Shown: positions 33,578-42,507 of the stretch, piece by piece
Position numbering within the stretch: the stretch's first letter is position 1
How the letters are laid out: each line of letters starts with the position of its first letter
Assembly (NCBI GenBank): GCA_023387935.1
Contig: JAEWHG010000077.1
Coordinates: forward strand, 10,261 to 74,260
DNA: 64,000 nt
Direction of reading: 5' to 3'
Source: Bacillota bacterium
GTDB lineage: Bacteria; Bacillota; Clostridia; Peptostreptococcales; Natronincolaceae
Made by a program: the position numbers and the translations under genes
The notes under the pieces: generated by a model
Seen by the model: the letters and a program-made list of their open reading frames with translations, nothing else
Databases searched by the model: none
Told to the model about the DNA's origin: nothing

Positions 33578-34738
33578 ATGGCAAGGAAATTTAATATTTT
33601 TTTATGTATATTAACAATTGTATCTCTAGTTTCACCTATTTATAGAGCTAATGGGGAAGTACAACCTTTTGATATAAATAGCAAATCTGCGCTCTTAATG
33701 GATGCCGGCACAGGAACAGTTTTATATGAGAAAAATGCACATCAACAATTGCCCCCAGCTAGTGTAACTAAAATAATGACCATGCTTCTAGTAATGGAAG
33801 CAATAGATAGTAATAAAATTACACTGAACGACAAGGTTGTAATTAGTGAAAGAGCATCTAAAATGGGAGGAACTCAGCTTTATTTAGAACCAGGGGAAAC
33901 GAAGACAGTAGAGGAACTAATGAAGGGAGTAGCTATAAGATCAGCAAATGATGCATCTTTAGCACTAGGGGAATATATAGCTGGTACCGAAGAACTGTTT
34001 ATACAGCAAATGAATAATCGTGCTAAGGAATTGGGTATGGAAAATACCACGTTTGTTAATACGAATGGTTTGCCAGTTGAAGGACACCTTACAACAGCAT
34101 ACGATATAGCTTTAATGTCTAGAGAACTACTAAAACATAAAGATGTGCATAAATGGCTCACAACATGGATGGATTCTGTAGTTGTTGGAAAAAAAAAATC
34201 AGAGCAATCATTGGTTAATACAAATAAATTGATTAATACTTACCAAGGTGCTAACGGTATAAAAACTGGGTATACAAGCGAGGCATTGCACTGTGTATCT
34301 GCTTCTGCTTCTAGAGGAAATACAACGTTCATAGCTGTAATAATGGCTGCACCAACCTCTCCTATTAGATTTAGTGAAGCAAGCAAGCTATTAGATTATG
34401 GGTTTGCAAATTATAGTACAGTAGAAATTGTTAAAAAAGATAAGGATATAGGAAGTGTTATATTAAATAAAGGCAAGAAAACACATGTAGATATCGTAGC
34501 TAAAGATGATTTAAATGCACTGGTTAAAAAAGGTGAAGAGGCAAGTGTTGAAAAAGAAATAGTAATTCCTGAGTCTATGAATGCACCTATATTACAAGGT
34601 GATAAAATAGGAGAGATTATCTCCAAAATTGATGGTAAGGAAATAGGAAGAATAGATATCGTATCAAAAGAAAGTGTAGAAAATGCTTCTATAGTAGATA
34701 TTTTAGGTAAAATGTTTAATACCATGATGGGAAAGTAG
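33578..34738 (+). CDS. dacF: D-alanyl-D-alanine carboxypeptidase DacF
   Basis: A penicillin-binding protein of family S11 that trims peptidoglycan pentapeptides. 386 residues with a signal peptide (about 1-25) and motifs S-x-x-K (ASVTKIMTM, Ser about 63), S-x-N (SANDAS) and K-T-G (GIKTGYTSEA), then a C-terminal beta domain and an amphipathic tail. In Bacillus dacF precedes spoIIA; here scpA-scpB follow. GGAGG precedes ATG. Confidence 0.92.
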   Translation: MARKFNIFLCILTIVSLVSPIYRANGEVQPFDINSKSALLMDAGTGTVLYEKNAHQQLPPASVTKIMTMLLVMEAIDSNKITLNDKVVISERASKMGGTQLYLEPGETKTVEELMKGVAIRSANDASLALGEYIAGTEELFIQQMNNRAKELGMENTTFVNTNGLPVEGHLTTAYDIALMSRELLKHKDVHKWLTTWMDSVVVGKKKSEQSLVNTNKLINTYQGANGIKTGYTSEALHCVSASASRGNTTFIAVIMAAPTSPIRFSEASKLLDYGFANYSTVEIVKKDKDIGSVILNKGKKTHVDIVAKDDLNALVKKGEEASVEKEIVIPESMNAPILQGDKIGEIISKIDGKEIGRIDIVSKESVENASIVDILGKMFNTMMGK

Positions 34739-34768
34739 AGCAGTACATTTGTACTGCTCTACTTTTTC
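34735..34768 (+). terminator. Terminator after dacF
   Basis: gtagagcagtac / gtactgctctac, a perfect 12-bp stem with loop attt and a T-run, overlapping the dacF stop. Confidence 0.9.
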
Positions 34769-34822
34769 TAAGAATATTTATATGGTATAATTATATATTA
34801 TGATTAGAAGTTGGTGGATGGT

Positions 34823-35593
34823 ATGAGTTATAATGTTAAGATTGAAGTGTTTGAGGGTCCTTTCGATTTGCTTTTTCATTTAATAGAAAAAAACAAATTA
34901 GATATTTATGATATACCTATGACAGAAATTACAGATCAATATATTTCCTACATAGAAGAATTGGAAGAAATGAATTTAGACATTACAAGTGAATTTTTAG
35001 TAATGGCAGCTACTCTTATTGAAATAAAGTCTAAAATGTTATTGCCTATACAAGTAGCTGAAGATAAGCAGCTTGGAATAGAGGATATAGATCCAAGAAG
35101 TGAATTGGTTCGACGTTTATTAGAATATAGAAAATATAAGGCTGCAGCAGAGGAATTAAAAGATAAAGAACAGAGATATCAAAGAATTTATTTCAAACCA
35201 AAGGAAGAAATTATTTTTGATGAAATAGAAGAACCATTTTCTAATCTAGATTGCATTGATACGAAAGATCTATTACTAGCATTAAGGAAATGTATTGAAA
35301 AAAAATCAAAAACAGTATCTCCAGAAAAAAACATACGTGAGATGCAAAGAGATACAATTACTATTGATGATAAAATTAATACTATTCTCTCTCTGTTGAG
35401 TAGTAGTAATAAAATACTATTTCAAAATATGTTTTCAAATTTATCCACTAAACTAGAAATAATTACTACATTTCTAGCGCTTCTTGAACTTATAAAATTA
35501 AAAAAAGTGGCTGCAAAACAAAGTACTGCATATAAAGATATAATTATTGAACTAAGAAATACAGAAGAACAGGGAGTGGTCATTGATGGATAA
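34823..35593 (+). CDS. scpA: Segregation and condensation protein A
   Basis: Kleisin subunit of the SMC-ScpAB condensin. 256 residues: FEGPFDLLFHLIEKNKLDIYDI at about 9-30 (first part), then a helical linker and a C-terminal winged helix. ATG 34823 follows GGTGGA; the in-frame TTG at 34811 overlaps that site. Its end overlaps scpB by 8 bases. smc is not in the window. Confidence 0.95.
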   Translation: MSYNVKIEVFEGPFDLLFHLIEKNKLDIYDIPMTEITDQYISYIEELEEMNLDITSEFLVMAATLIEIKSKMLLPIQVAEDKQLGIEDIDPRSELVRRLLEYRKYKAAAEELKDKEQRYQRIYFKPKEEIIFDEIEEPFSNLDCIDTKDLLLALRKCIEKKSKTVSPEKNIREMQRDTITIDDKINTILSLLSSSNKILFQNMFSNLSTKLEIITTFLALLELIKLKKVAAKQSTAYKDIIIELRNTEEQGVVIDG

Positions 35594-36143
35594 GGATGAG
35601 TTGAAATCAGCAATTGAATCTATTTTGTTTGCTTGGTCAGATCCTCTATCAGTTAAGGATTTAAGTGATGTTTTAGGTATAGAGCCTAAAGAAATAGGGA
35701 TTATTTTAAAAGAAATGATGGACGAGTTTGATTATGCCAAACGAGGCATTCAAATATTACAAATGAATGATCATTATCAGCTATCCACAAGGCCTGAGCA
35801 CTATGAATATTTGCAAAAACTTTTTGTGCCTAAGCAAAATAGAGGGCTTACCCAAGCAGCTCTAGAAACTATGGCTATTATCGCTTATAAGCAGCCTATT
35901 ACCAAAACTGAAATTGAGGAAATAAGAGGTGTAAAATGTGATAAAGCAATCAGTACACTTTTAGAGAAGGAATTGATAGAAGAGCGAGGTAGGCTTGAAA
36001 AAACAGGAAGGCCAATCATATATGGTACTACAATTAATTTTTTAAGAGTATTCAGCATAAAATCATTAGATGAACTTCCGAGTATTAATGATTTTGCTAT
36101 CCCAACTGATTTAGGTGTGTTCAAAGATATTTACGATAAATAA
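35586..36143 (+). CDS. scpB: Segregation and condensation protein B
   Basis: Two-winged-helix partner of ScpA. 185 residues with the family core LTQAALETMAIIAYKQPITKTEIEEIRGV at about 93-121 (quoted in part: AALETMAIIAYKQPITK) and RGRLEKTGRPIIYGTT. ATG 35586 lies inside scpA and follows GGGAGTGG by about 8 bases. Followed by a terminator. Confidence 0.96.
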   Translation: MDKDELKSAIESILFAWSDPLSVKDLSDVLGIEPKEIGIILKEMMDEFDYAKRGIQILQMNDHYQLSTRPEHYEYLQKLFVPKQNRGLTQAALETMAIIAYKQPITKTEIEEIRGVKCDKAISTLLEKELIEERGRLEKTGRPIIYGTTINFLRVFSIKSLDELPSINDFAIPTDLGVFKDIYDK

Positions 36144-36185
36144 AAAGAAATAAGGATAAGATTAATCTTATCCTTATTTCTTTTT
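36142..36185. terminator. Perfect 44-base bidirectional terminator
   Basis: Arms aaaaagaaataaggataaga (36142 on) and its exact complement ending at 36185 with A-run and T-run on the two sides. It can serve scpB on + and the XRE-cupin gene on -. Confidence 0.9.
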
Positions 36186-36230
36186 ATTTATCATAGCAGT
36201 ATTTTAAAATGATTGTATTTAATGAATTTT

Positions 36231-36770
36231 TTAGAAAGAAGGTGGATTTGAAACCCAAAGCACTGCTGCAGACTTGTTGCCGTGGTTTTCTATGTAATGT
36301 AATTGACTAGATTTAAAGTAAAAGCTTTCACCTTTTTTTACTTTAAATTTTTTGCTTCCTAAATATATAGTAATTGCTCCCTTTAGCACATATCCAAACT
36401 CTTCACCTTTATGAGGCTCCTCAATATTACTAGTACCATTTGGCTCTAATTCTATTAAAATAGGTTCCATTGCATTTTTTTGAGCATTAGGTATAAGCCA
36501 AGAAACTCTGTGTAGTAAGTCTTCATTTATAGATTCATAGATATCTTCTTTAGTAAATACAATTTTATCCTGTACATCTTCATTAAAAAATTTTTTTACA
36601 TCAGTTCCTAATGCTTCCAAAAGATCCATTAAGGTGGCAATAGAAGGTGATGTAATATCTCGTTCTATTTTTGAAATAAATCCTTTTGTCAAATCGCAGC
36701 GTTGAGCAAGTTCGTCCTGTGTCAGTTCATTCAAAAGGCGTAAACGTCTGATTTTTTCACCTATATCCAA
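36231..36770 (-). CDS. XRE-family regulator with cupin domain
   Basis: A 179-residue regulator: an N-terminal helix-turn-helix (about 5-60, LNELTQDELAQRCDLTKGFISKIE, quoted in part: ELAQRCDLTKGFISKIE) and a C-terminal cupin domain (about 105-175, PHKGEEFGYVLKGAITIYL with metal-like ligands). Members such as PuuR sense small molecules such as polyamines. An inverted repeat in its own promoter region (36833-36849) could be its operator. No target can be assigned; the divergent gene (DUF2953) is the only candidate in the neighbourhood. Confidence 0.9.
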   Translation of the reverse strand: MDIGEKIRRLRLLNELTQDELAQRCDLTKGFISKIERDITSPSIATLMDLLEALGTDVKKFFNEDVQDKIVFTKEDIYESINEDLLHRVSWLIPNAQKNAMEPILIELEPNGTSNIEEPHKGEEFGYVLKGAITIYLGSKKFKVKKGESFYFKSSQLHYIENHGNKSAAVLWVSNPPSF

Positions 36771-36832
36771 TCTATCACCTCATTTATATGATTAAGTTAA
36801 TTAAAATAACCTCTAAAATAGACTTCCTAAAA

Positions 36833-36849
36833 GTAAACTTTTTGTTTAC
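36833..36849. promoter_or_regulatory. Inverted repeat in the regulator-DUF2953 gap
   Basis: gtaaac-tttttg-tttac, 6-bp arms 5-6 bases apart, 63 bases before the regulator's ATG. Likely an operator of the XRE-cupin protein; spacing fits a dimer of helix-turn-helix domains. Confidence 0.45.
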
Positions 36850-37019
36850 CTATATTAAATATAAAGGTTTTAAAGAAAATGTCAATAGATTTTTGTTAAA
36901 AAATCTATATGTGTAGTAGGCATATAACTTATATAATATTAGATTTTTTGGCTAGTAGGTCTATTTTAAAAAAAAGTGGTAAAAATAGGAGTATGATAAA
37001 AATAAGGTGGCTAAGTAAA

Positions 37020-37664
37020 ATGAAGATTTTAATAATACTAGCAATTACTATTTTATGTATATTATTGTATTCCAATATCAAAGTAGAGCTTAATTATAAA
37101 CGGAGTGATGGAAATGATATATTCACTATAACCATCATAGCTTTTTATGGTATATTTAGATCTAAAAAGCAAGTTCCATTTATAGATTTAGTTAAAGGAT
37201 CTGATAATCTGGATGAATTAGAGATAAAAAGTGAAACTCAATATAATTTTAAAGAAAAATCTACAGATAAATCTACAACAAACATTAATGAATTTGAAGA
37301 AATTCTAAAAAAATATAAAAAATTATATATTAAGTTTGGAAAATATATGAATCCTTTTATGAGATATATTAAGAGAAAAATAAATTTGAATAATATAAGC
37401 TGGGATACAGAAATAGGAGTGGGTGATGCTGCACAAACAGCTGTTATTACTGGAATTATATGGTCAGTAAAATCCTATGTAATTTCCTTCATATATAATA
37501 ATTACAATTTATATGAAGTATTTATAAATGTAGATCCAAATTATAATATTAAGACTCTTAAAACTTCTATTGATTGTATATTTACAATTAAACTAGGAGA
37601 TATTATTAATGCAGGAATAAAAATATTAATGTTACAAGTAAAGGATGGTGAAAAAAATGAGTGA
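37020..37664 (+). CDS. DUF2953 membrane-associated protein
   Basis: A 214-residue protein with an N-terminal membrane helix (MKILIILAITILCILLYSNI) and a soluble domain; DUF2953 proteins (YtfI) commonly precede ytfJ in spore formers, as here. The motif VGDAAQTAVITGIIWSVKS at about 135-153 is typical. ATG 37020 follows AAGGTGG; an upstream ATG at 36993 is possible. Function is unknown, but the ytfI-ytfJ pairing suggests a sporulation role. Confidence 0.8.
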   Translation: MKILIILAITILCILLYSNIKVELNYKRSDGNDIFTITIIAFYGIFRSKKQVPFIDLVKGSDNLDELEIKSETQYNFKEKSTDKSTTNINEFEEILKKYKKLYIKFGKYMNPFMRYIKRKINLNNISWDTEIGVGDAAQTAVITGIIWSVKSYVISFIYNNYNLYEVFINVDPNYNIKTLKTSIDCIFTIKLGDIINAGIKILMLQVKDGEKNE

Positions 37665-38103
37665 ACATCCAATTGAAGCACTAATGAAGACTACTATGGA
37701 AAGTATTAAAGATATGGTAGATGTAAATACAATTGTTGGAGATGCAGTGGAATCACCCGACGGTAGTGTGATCATACCTATTTCAAAAGTTTCCTTCGGA
37801 TTTGCATCAGGTGGTGGTGAATATGTAGAGGTCAAAAGGAATAAGAATGTAGAAAATACAGATAGAATAATTAAAGACAAGTTTCCTTTTGCAGGTGGCG
37901 CTGGAGCTGGAGTATCTGTACAACCTGTTGCTTTTATGGTAGTAGGAAACGGTCAAATTAAACTAATGTCTGTAGATCAAAACGCAAATTTAATTGATAA
38001 TATTATTAACTCTACACCTAAGATGATTAACAGTATACAGTCTGCATTTCGTAAAGATAGTATGAAAAAAAATGAAGAGACAGAAATTATAAGCTTTGAA
38101 TAG
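37657..38103 (+). CDS. ytfJ: Spore protein YtfJ (GerW)
   Basis: A 148-residue protein with the family start EHPIEALMKTTMESIKDMVDVNT, quoted in part (DMVDVNTIVGDAVESPDGSV), and the C-terminal gly-rich GAGAGVSVQPVAFMVV. Bacillus YtfJ/GerW is in the spore inner region and needed for some germination responses. ATG 37657 matches the family's MDHPIE start better than ATG 37645. Overlaps the DUF2953 gene by 8 bases. Confidence 0.93.
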   Translation: MSEHPIEALMKTTMESIKDMVDVNTIVGDAVESPDGSVIIPISKVSFGFASGGGEYVEVKRNKNVENTDRIIKDKFPFAGGAGAGVSVQPVAFMVVGNGQIKLMSVDQNANLIDNIINSTPKMINSIQSAFRKDSMKKNEETEIISFE

Positions 38104-38130
38104 AGGACAATATATAGTCCTCTTTTTTTG
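38102..38130 (+). terminator. Terminator after ytfJ
   Basis: agaggac / gtcctct with an 8-base loop and seven T; the ytfJ stop lies in the first arm. Confidence 0.85.
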
Positions 38131-38221
38131 AGCATTTGAAATTCTAAGAGAAACTTAGAGTTGAGTGGACATAGAGTTTATGAGTACAAACGAACAAAGT
38201 TTATGATGAATACAAAAAAAT

Positions 38222-38275
38222 CCCCTGGACCCATCTTGAGTCTTTGATTGCATTAATGGGTGGGGGGCTTATTTT
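38222..38275 (+). ncRNA. Structured hairpin element B
   Basis: Same architecture as the element at 26804-26848: outer stem CCCC/GGGG (38222-38225/38262-38265), bulge TGG, inner stem ACCCAT/ATGGGT (38229-38234/38256-38261), apical agtc-ttt-gatt, identical spacers of 4 and 6 bases. It is flanked by A-run and T-run, like a terminator or a small RNA end. The next gene's promoter lies just downstream at 38298-38326, so it is not obviously in that gene's leader. Confidence 0.5.
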
Positions 38276-38297
38276 TTTGAAAATATTAAATCAAATT

Positions 38298-38326
38298 TGA
38301 TGGAATTCGTTTAAAAAGGTATAATA
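38298..38326 (+). promoter_or_regulatory. Promoter of the MazG-like gene
   Basis: TTGATG (38298-38303), a 17-base spacer and perfect TATAAT (38321-38326), 35 bases before the ATG. Confidence 0.75.
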
Positions 38327-38360
38327 TAAGAATAGGTACTAATCTAGGGGGGCGATAAAA

Positions 38361-38759
38361 ATGGACATAAGAAAAGCAATAGAAGATATCTGGGAAAATC
38401 GTAAGTATACAACCCATGATCCTAAAACAGCTATAAGTCATTTAAATGAAGAAGTAGCAGAATCATTGAAAGCCTTAATGAAGGGTGATACAGATAAAGC
38501 GAAACGAGAACTTCAAGATGCTATGTCTTGTTTGTTTATTGCAATGAAGGTTCTAGAGGTTGATCCTATAGAAGCAGTTAATAACCAAGTAAAACAAATG
38601 CAAAAAAGAAATGATAAGATAATGATACTTAAAAATGACAAAGTAGAAATATATGTAAATGGGATGTTAAAGGGTGGATGGTCTATTTGGAGTGATGAAG
38701 ATATTAAAGAAGCAGAAAAACTTGCTAAAGAATTTGGTTGTGAAATAATGTATGAATAG
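38361..38759 (+). CDS. MazG-like nucleotide pyrophosphohydrolase
   Basis: A 132-residue protein. Residues about 28-70 show the all-alpha NTP pyrophosphatase motif: EEVAE (ExxE, about 29-33) and ELQDA (ExxD, about 50-54), the metal-binding residues of MazG/dUTPase-like folds. A 45-residue C-terminal extension (GGWSIWSDEDIKEAEKLAK) is not part of that core. It hydrolyses an NTP or modified nucleotide, substrate unknown. GGGG precedes ATG. Own promoter and own terminator, so monocistronic. Confidence 0.75.
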   Translation: MDIRKAIEDIWENRKYTTHDPKTAISHLNEEVAESLKALMKGDTDKAKRELQDAMSCLFIAMKVLEVDPIEAVNNQVKQMQKRNDKIMILKNDKVEIYVNGMLKGGWSIWSDEDIKEAEKLAKEFGCEIMYE

Positions 38760-38814
38760 TTTAATATGCTAATTTAAAATAAGGTTGTTATTTAACTAAT
38801 GCAATAACTCTAAA

Positions 38815-38871
38815 AATAAAGACAATATCTAAAATTACAAAGTAATCTTAGATATCGTCTTTATTTTTTTA
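38815..38871 (+). terminator. Terminator after the MazG-like gene
   Basis: An 18-bp stem with one mismatch (aataaagacaatatctaa / ttagatatcgtctttatt) and a T-run. Confidence 0.85.
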
Positions 38872-38950
38872 TGGAATGAATTTTTAATAATTGAATGCAA
38901 ATACTAGTAGCATTAAAGTTATTTTAAAAATTAGGTTTGAGGTGAACTAT

Positions 38951-40066
38951 ATGTATAAAAAAAGAATATGTTTAATTTTAGCTTGTATCATGATGACTCT
39001 TAATATATCTTATGGGAATGACGATGTCAAAAATATTCAAATAAATGGGGAGTCTGCTATAGTCATGGATGTGGAAACAGGCAGAGTTTTATATGAAAAA
39101 AATATTCATTTGAAGCTTCCTATGGCTAGTACAACTAAGATTATGACAGCTTTGCTCGCAATTGAAAATATTCCATTAGATAAAAAAGTAAAAATAAATC
39201 AAAAAGCTGTAGGCATTGAAGGATCTTCTATCTATCTGAGAGCAAATGAAGAGGTAAAGGCTATTGATTTAATATATGGATTGATGCTAAGATCTGGAAA
39301 TGATGCAGCAGAGGCTATTGCATATGAAATATCAGGCTCCATTGAAGAATTTGCTAAATTAATGAATAATAGAGCAAAAGAACTTGGTGCAAGCAATACG
39401 AATTTTGTTAATCCACATGGATTACATGATTATAACCATTACACTACTTCATATGATTTAGGGCTCATAACAAGAGAGGCTTTAAAAAATTCCACATTCA
39501 AAGAAGTAGTAAAAAGTAAATTTTGGACAGCGGATAGAAATGGATATAAGCATTTTGCAAATAAGAATAAAAGCCTAGACATATGTGAAGGCGGAGATGG
39601 AGTTAAAACAGGATATACAATGAAATCTGGTAGATGCTTAGTATCATCTGCCACTAGAAATGATATGCAGTTAATTGCTGTTACCTTAAATGATTATGAC
39701 TGGTTTAACACTACGAAAAAATTACTAGATGAGAGTTTTAATACATATAGCCCCTATACTCTATTTAGTGAGAATCAAATAATCACAAGTATAAAAGTCT
39801 CAGATGGAAAAAAGAAAGAGATCTTATTAAAACCATCTAATGAATCAATAATACCACTAAAAAAGGATGAAGAGAAAAAATTATTGACTGTACTTCATAT
39901 ACCTGAAGTTCTATATGCACCTTTGAAAAAAGGACAAGAAATAGGAAGTATGACTACATATTTAGATGGCAAAATAGTTAATAAGACAGATCTTATTGCG
40001 AGTGAAACTATAGAGAAGCAAAGTTTTAAGGATAAGATAAGAGATTTTTTTAAAAAAGAAAAATAG
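38951..40066 (+). CDS. D-alanyl-D-alanine carboxypeptidase, DacB/DacF type
   Basis: A 371-residue S11 peptidase with a signal peptide (RICLILACIMMTLNISYG) and motifs S-x-x-K (ASTTKIMTALL), S-x-N (SGNDAAEAI) and K-T-G (GVKTGYTMKSG), followed by a C-terminal domain. It may act in spore cortex or vegetative wall trimming. ATG 38951 follows GAGGTGA; earlier ATG 38891 lacks one. It is the second such enzyme here, 35-40% similar to the dacF product by eye. Confidence 0.9.
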   Translation: MYKKRICLILACIMMTLNISYGNDDVKNIQINGESAIVMDVETGRVLYEKNIHLKLPMASTTKIMTALLAIENIPLDKKVKINQKAVGIEGSSIYLRANEEVKAIDLIYGLMLRSGNDAAEAIAYEISGSIEEFAKLMNNRAKELGASNTNFVNPHGLHDYNHYTTSYDLGLITREALKNSTFKEVVKSKFWTADRNGYKHFANKNKSLDICEGGDGVKTGYTMKSGRCLVSSATRNDMQLIAVTLNDYDWFNTTKKLLDESFNTYSPYTLFSENQIITSIKVSDGKKKEILLKPSNESIIPLKKDEEKKLLTVLHIPEVLYAPLKKGQEIGSMTTYLDGKIVNKTDLIASETIEKQSFKDKIRDFFKKEK

Positions 40067-40087
40067 ATCATAGTAATAAGTATAAAG

Positions 40088-40118
40088 TCTCCAATCATGC
40101 GTGTATGGTTGGAGATTT
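40088..40118 (+). terminator. Terminator after the D,D-carboxypeptidase
   Basis: tctccaatcat / atggttggaga, 11-bp stem with one G-T pair and a T-run. Confidence 0.8.
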
Positions 40119-40250
40119 TGTATTTATTGCTAATAAAATTAGTAACATAATTTTATTAGAAAAATATGCTAGTAATATGGTAAAAGTTATAATTTTTTAT
40201 ATTTTATATAACTTGGCACATTAAATGAATTCGGAGGAGGGGTTGTATAT

Positions 40251-41177
40251 ATGAGCATTAGAGAATTGCAATGTGTTGATGCAGGTAGCGAATATTGTCC
40301 ATGTTCTTTGGCAGAAGAAAATAATTGCATTATATGTACTCAATTACAAGGAAAAAGTTTCTGTGATTGTAATTGGATGGGTGTATGTATCTACAATGAT
40401 TTTTATTTTTTGGATAATAAAAGAAAAGATACTCGTGAGCCTGAAGAAGTACCAATAGTAAATAGCAAAATTATAGATGATATTATTATTCTAACATTAA
40501 AGGTTAATAAATACATGGCTAGAGTATTAAAGCAGCCAGGATCCTATATTTTTATACGAGATAAACATAGCAATCATTATTTTGATATTCCTATATCTAT
40601 TATGGATTGTGATGAAGAAGAATCTACAATAAAAATTGCTATAGAGGTACGCGGAGTAAAAACTAAAAAAATTCTTAAGCATGGAGATAGTTTAATCATT
40701 AGAGGCCCATTTTGGGGTGGAATATTTGGTTTAAATAATCTTAAAACAACTAAGGATTCTAAATGCTTAGTTTTAGTTAGAGGTGTTGCTCAAGCACCTG
40801 CTATATTGGCTATAAAGCAATTATTAAAAAATAATAATGATTTAGACATTGTTGTTAATAAGCGCCAAAACGAATATAACTTCATTAATGAATATTTCAA
40901 TATAGACTCCATAAGAGAAGTGGATATGGCATCTGATGAAGTAGGGCTTTTATGTAGAGAATTAATGGAAGAAAATAATTATACCCTAGTATTTATAGGT
41001 GGTTCCGATAACTTGCAACGTAAAATAATCAAAGAAGTTGAAGGCTGGAATAATGTTAAGTTTGTTACAACGAATAATAATTCAATATGTTGTGGAGAAG
41101 GAATTTGCGGAGCTTGTTCAAAAAAAGATGAATCTGGAATATGGATAAAAACCTGTAAAGCTCAAAGAGTAGATTAA
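40251..41177 (+). CDS. PyrK-like ferredoxin reductase with Cys-rich N-terminus
   Basis: A 308-residue protein of the FAD/NAD-binding dihydroorotate-dehydrogenase electron-transfer-subunit family. The first about 50 residues carry eight cysteines (8, 16, 18, 26, 29, 38, 40, 46), enough for one or two Fe-S clusters or zinc sites. The middle holds an FAD domain and an NAD domain (VLVRGVAQAPAI). The C-terminus has a plant-type-like [2Fe-2S] motif CCGEGICGAC and a later Cys. pyrD is not nearby; the partner is the adjacent flavoprotein, so the pair probably moves electrons from NAD(P)H to an unknown acceptor. GGAGG precedes ATG. Confidence 0.8.
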   Translation: MSIRELQCVDAGSEYCPCSLAEENNCIICTQLQGKSFCDCNWMGVCIYNDFYFLDNKRKDTREPEEVPIVNSKIIDDIIILTLKVNKYMARVLKQPGSYIFIRDKHSNHYFDIPISIMDCDEEESTIKIAIEVRGVKTKKILKHGDSLIIRGPFWGGIFGLNNLKTTKDSKCLVLVRGVAQAPAILAIKQLLKNNNDLDIVVNKRQNEYNFINEYFNIDSIREVDMASDEVGLLCRELMEENNYTLVFIGGSDNLQRKIIKEVEGWNNVKFVTTNNNSICCGEGICGACSKKDESGIWIKTCKAQRVD

Positions 41178-41196
41178 TCAGAAAGGGGGATTTTAA

Positions 41197-42477
41197 ATGA
41201 GTAAAATTGTAATTGTAGGCGGAGGTTGGGCAGGATGTGCTGCGGCAATAACAGCTAAAAAGGCAGGTGGAGATGTTCATCTTTTTGAGAGGACAGATAT
41301 GCTTTTAGGTCTAGGAAATGCAGGTGGAATTATGCGTAATAATGGTAGATTCACTGCATCGGAAGAAACTATGCTCTTAGGAGCTCCTGAACTATTTGAG
41401 CTAACTGATCGTTGTTCTAGACATAAAAATTTAGACTTCCCAGGTCATAAGCATGCGAATTTATATGATGTAGCAATTATAGAGTCTCAAGTTAGAAATC
41501 TACTAGAGTCTATGGGAATTAATGTATATCTTCAACATAGAGTAACTGACGTAGTTCAGAAGGATAATAAAATAATTGGAATTAAAATTCATAATAAGGA
41601 TATTTTTGAAGGTGATATTTTTATAGAAGCTACAGGGTCCACAGGTCCTATGGGTAACTGTATAAGATATGGAAATGGCTGTGCTATGTGCGTACTAAGA
41701 TGTCCATCCTTTGGTCCAAGAATAAGTTTAAGCCAAAGAGCAGGCATAGAAGATATTTTAGGTCAAAGAGGAAACGGAGAATTTGGAGCTTTTAGTGGTT
41801 CTTGTAAGCTTAATAAAGATTCATTATCAGAAGAAATAGTTCATGAATTAAATGAAAAAGGTGTTGTGATCCTTCCTGTTCCTAAGGAAGATGTTAATAT
41901 GAGTAAGCTTGATATGAAGGTATGTCAGCAGTACGCTCTGAAAGATTATGCAGAGAACATAATATTGCTTGATACGGGTCATGCTAAACTTATGACTCCG
42001 TTTTATCCTCTGGAAAAATTAAGGAAAATAAAAGGTTTGGAAAATGCAAAGTATGAAGATCCATATTCAGGAGGAATAGGCAATTCAGTTCGTTACCTTT
42101 CGGTGGCTCCTAGAGAAAACAATATGAAGGTAAAAGGAATAGAAAATCTATTCTGTGCTGGAGAAAAGTCTGGACTTTTTGTAGGTCATACTGAGGCAAT
42201 TGTGACAGGAAGTTTGGCTGGCCATAATAGTATTAGGAGTTTTTTAGGGATTCCTCTTTTACAGTTACCAACAAACATAGCCTCTGGGGATATAATAGCA
42301 TATGCAAATGAAAGAATATCAAATAGTGAAGGATTAAAAGAAAGATTTACATTTGCAGGATCCGACTATTTTAAACGCATGAAGGATTTGGATTTGTACG
42401 TTACAGACCCTGAGGTTTTAAAAATTAAATTAAAAGGATTAAATCTATTGAATATTTACTCTGAAGGATTAAAATAG
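41197..42477 (+). CDS. FAD-dependent oxidoreductase, orphan
   Basis: A 426-residue flavoprotein: Rossmann FAD motif GGGWAGCAAAITAKKAGG near the N-terminus, a cysteine motif CAMCVLRCPS at about 163-172 that may bind a cluster or disulfide, and TrmFO-like VAPRENNMKVKGIENLFCAGE near the C-terminus (quoted in part: RENNMKVKGIENLFCAGE). TrmFO itself is longer and lacks this Cys motif. It follows the PyrK-like gene by 20 bases and likely works with it. The substrate is unknown; a reductive or dehydrogenase role is inferred. Confidence 0.75.
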   Translation: MSKIVIVGGGWAGCAAAITAKKAGGDVHLFERTDMLLGLGNAGGIMRNNGRFTASEETMLLGAPELFELTDRCSRHKNLDFPGHKHANLYDVAIIESQVRNLLESMGINVYLQHRVTDVVQKDNKIIGIKIHNKDIFEGDIFIEATGSTGPMGNCIRYGNGCAMCVLRCPSFGPRISLSQRAGIEDILGQRGNGEFGAFSGSCKLNKDSLSEEIVHELNEKGVVILPVPKEDVNMSKLDMKVCQQYALKDYAENIILLDTGHAKLMTPFYPLEKLRKIKGLENAKYEDPYSGGIGNSVRYLSVAPRENNMKVKGIENLFCAGEKSGLFVGHTEAIVTGSLAGHNSIRSFLGIPLLQLPTNIASGDIIAYANERISNSEGLKERFTFAGSDYFKRMKDLDLYVTDPEVLKIKLKGLNLLNIYSEGLK

Positions 42478-42507
42478 AAGTAGAAGACAAACGATGAGGT
42501 GGAGTAA

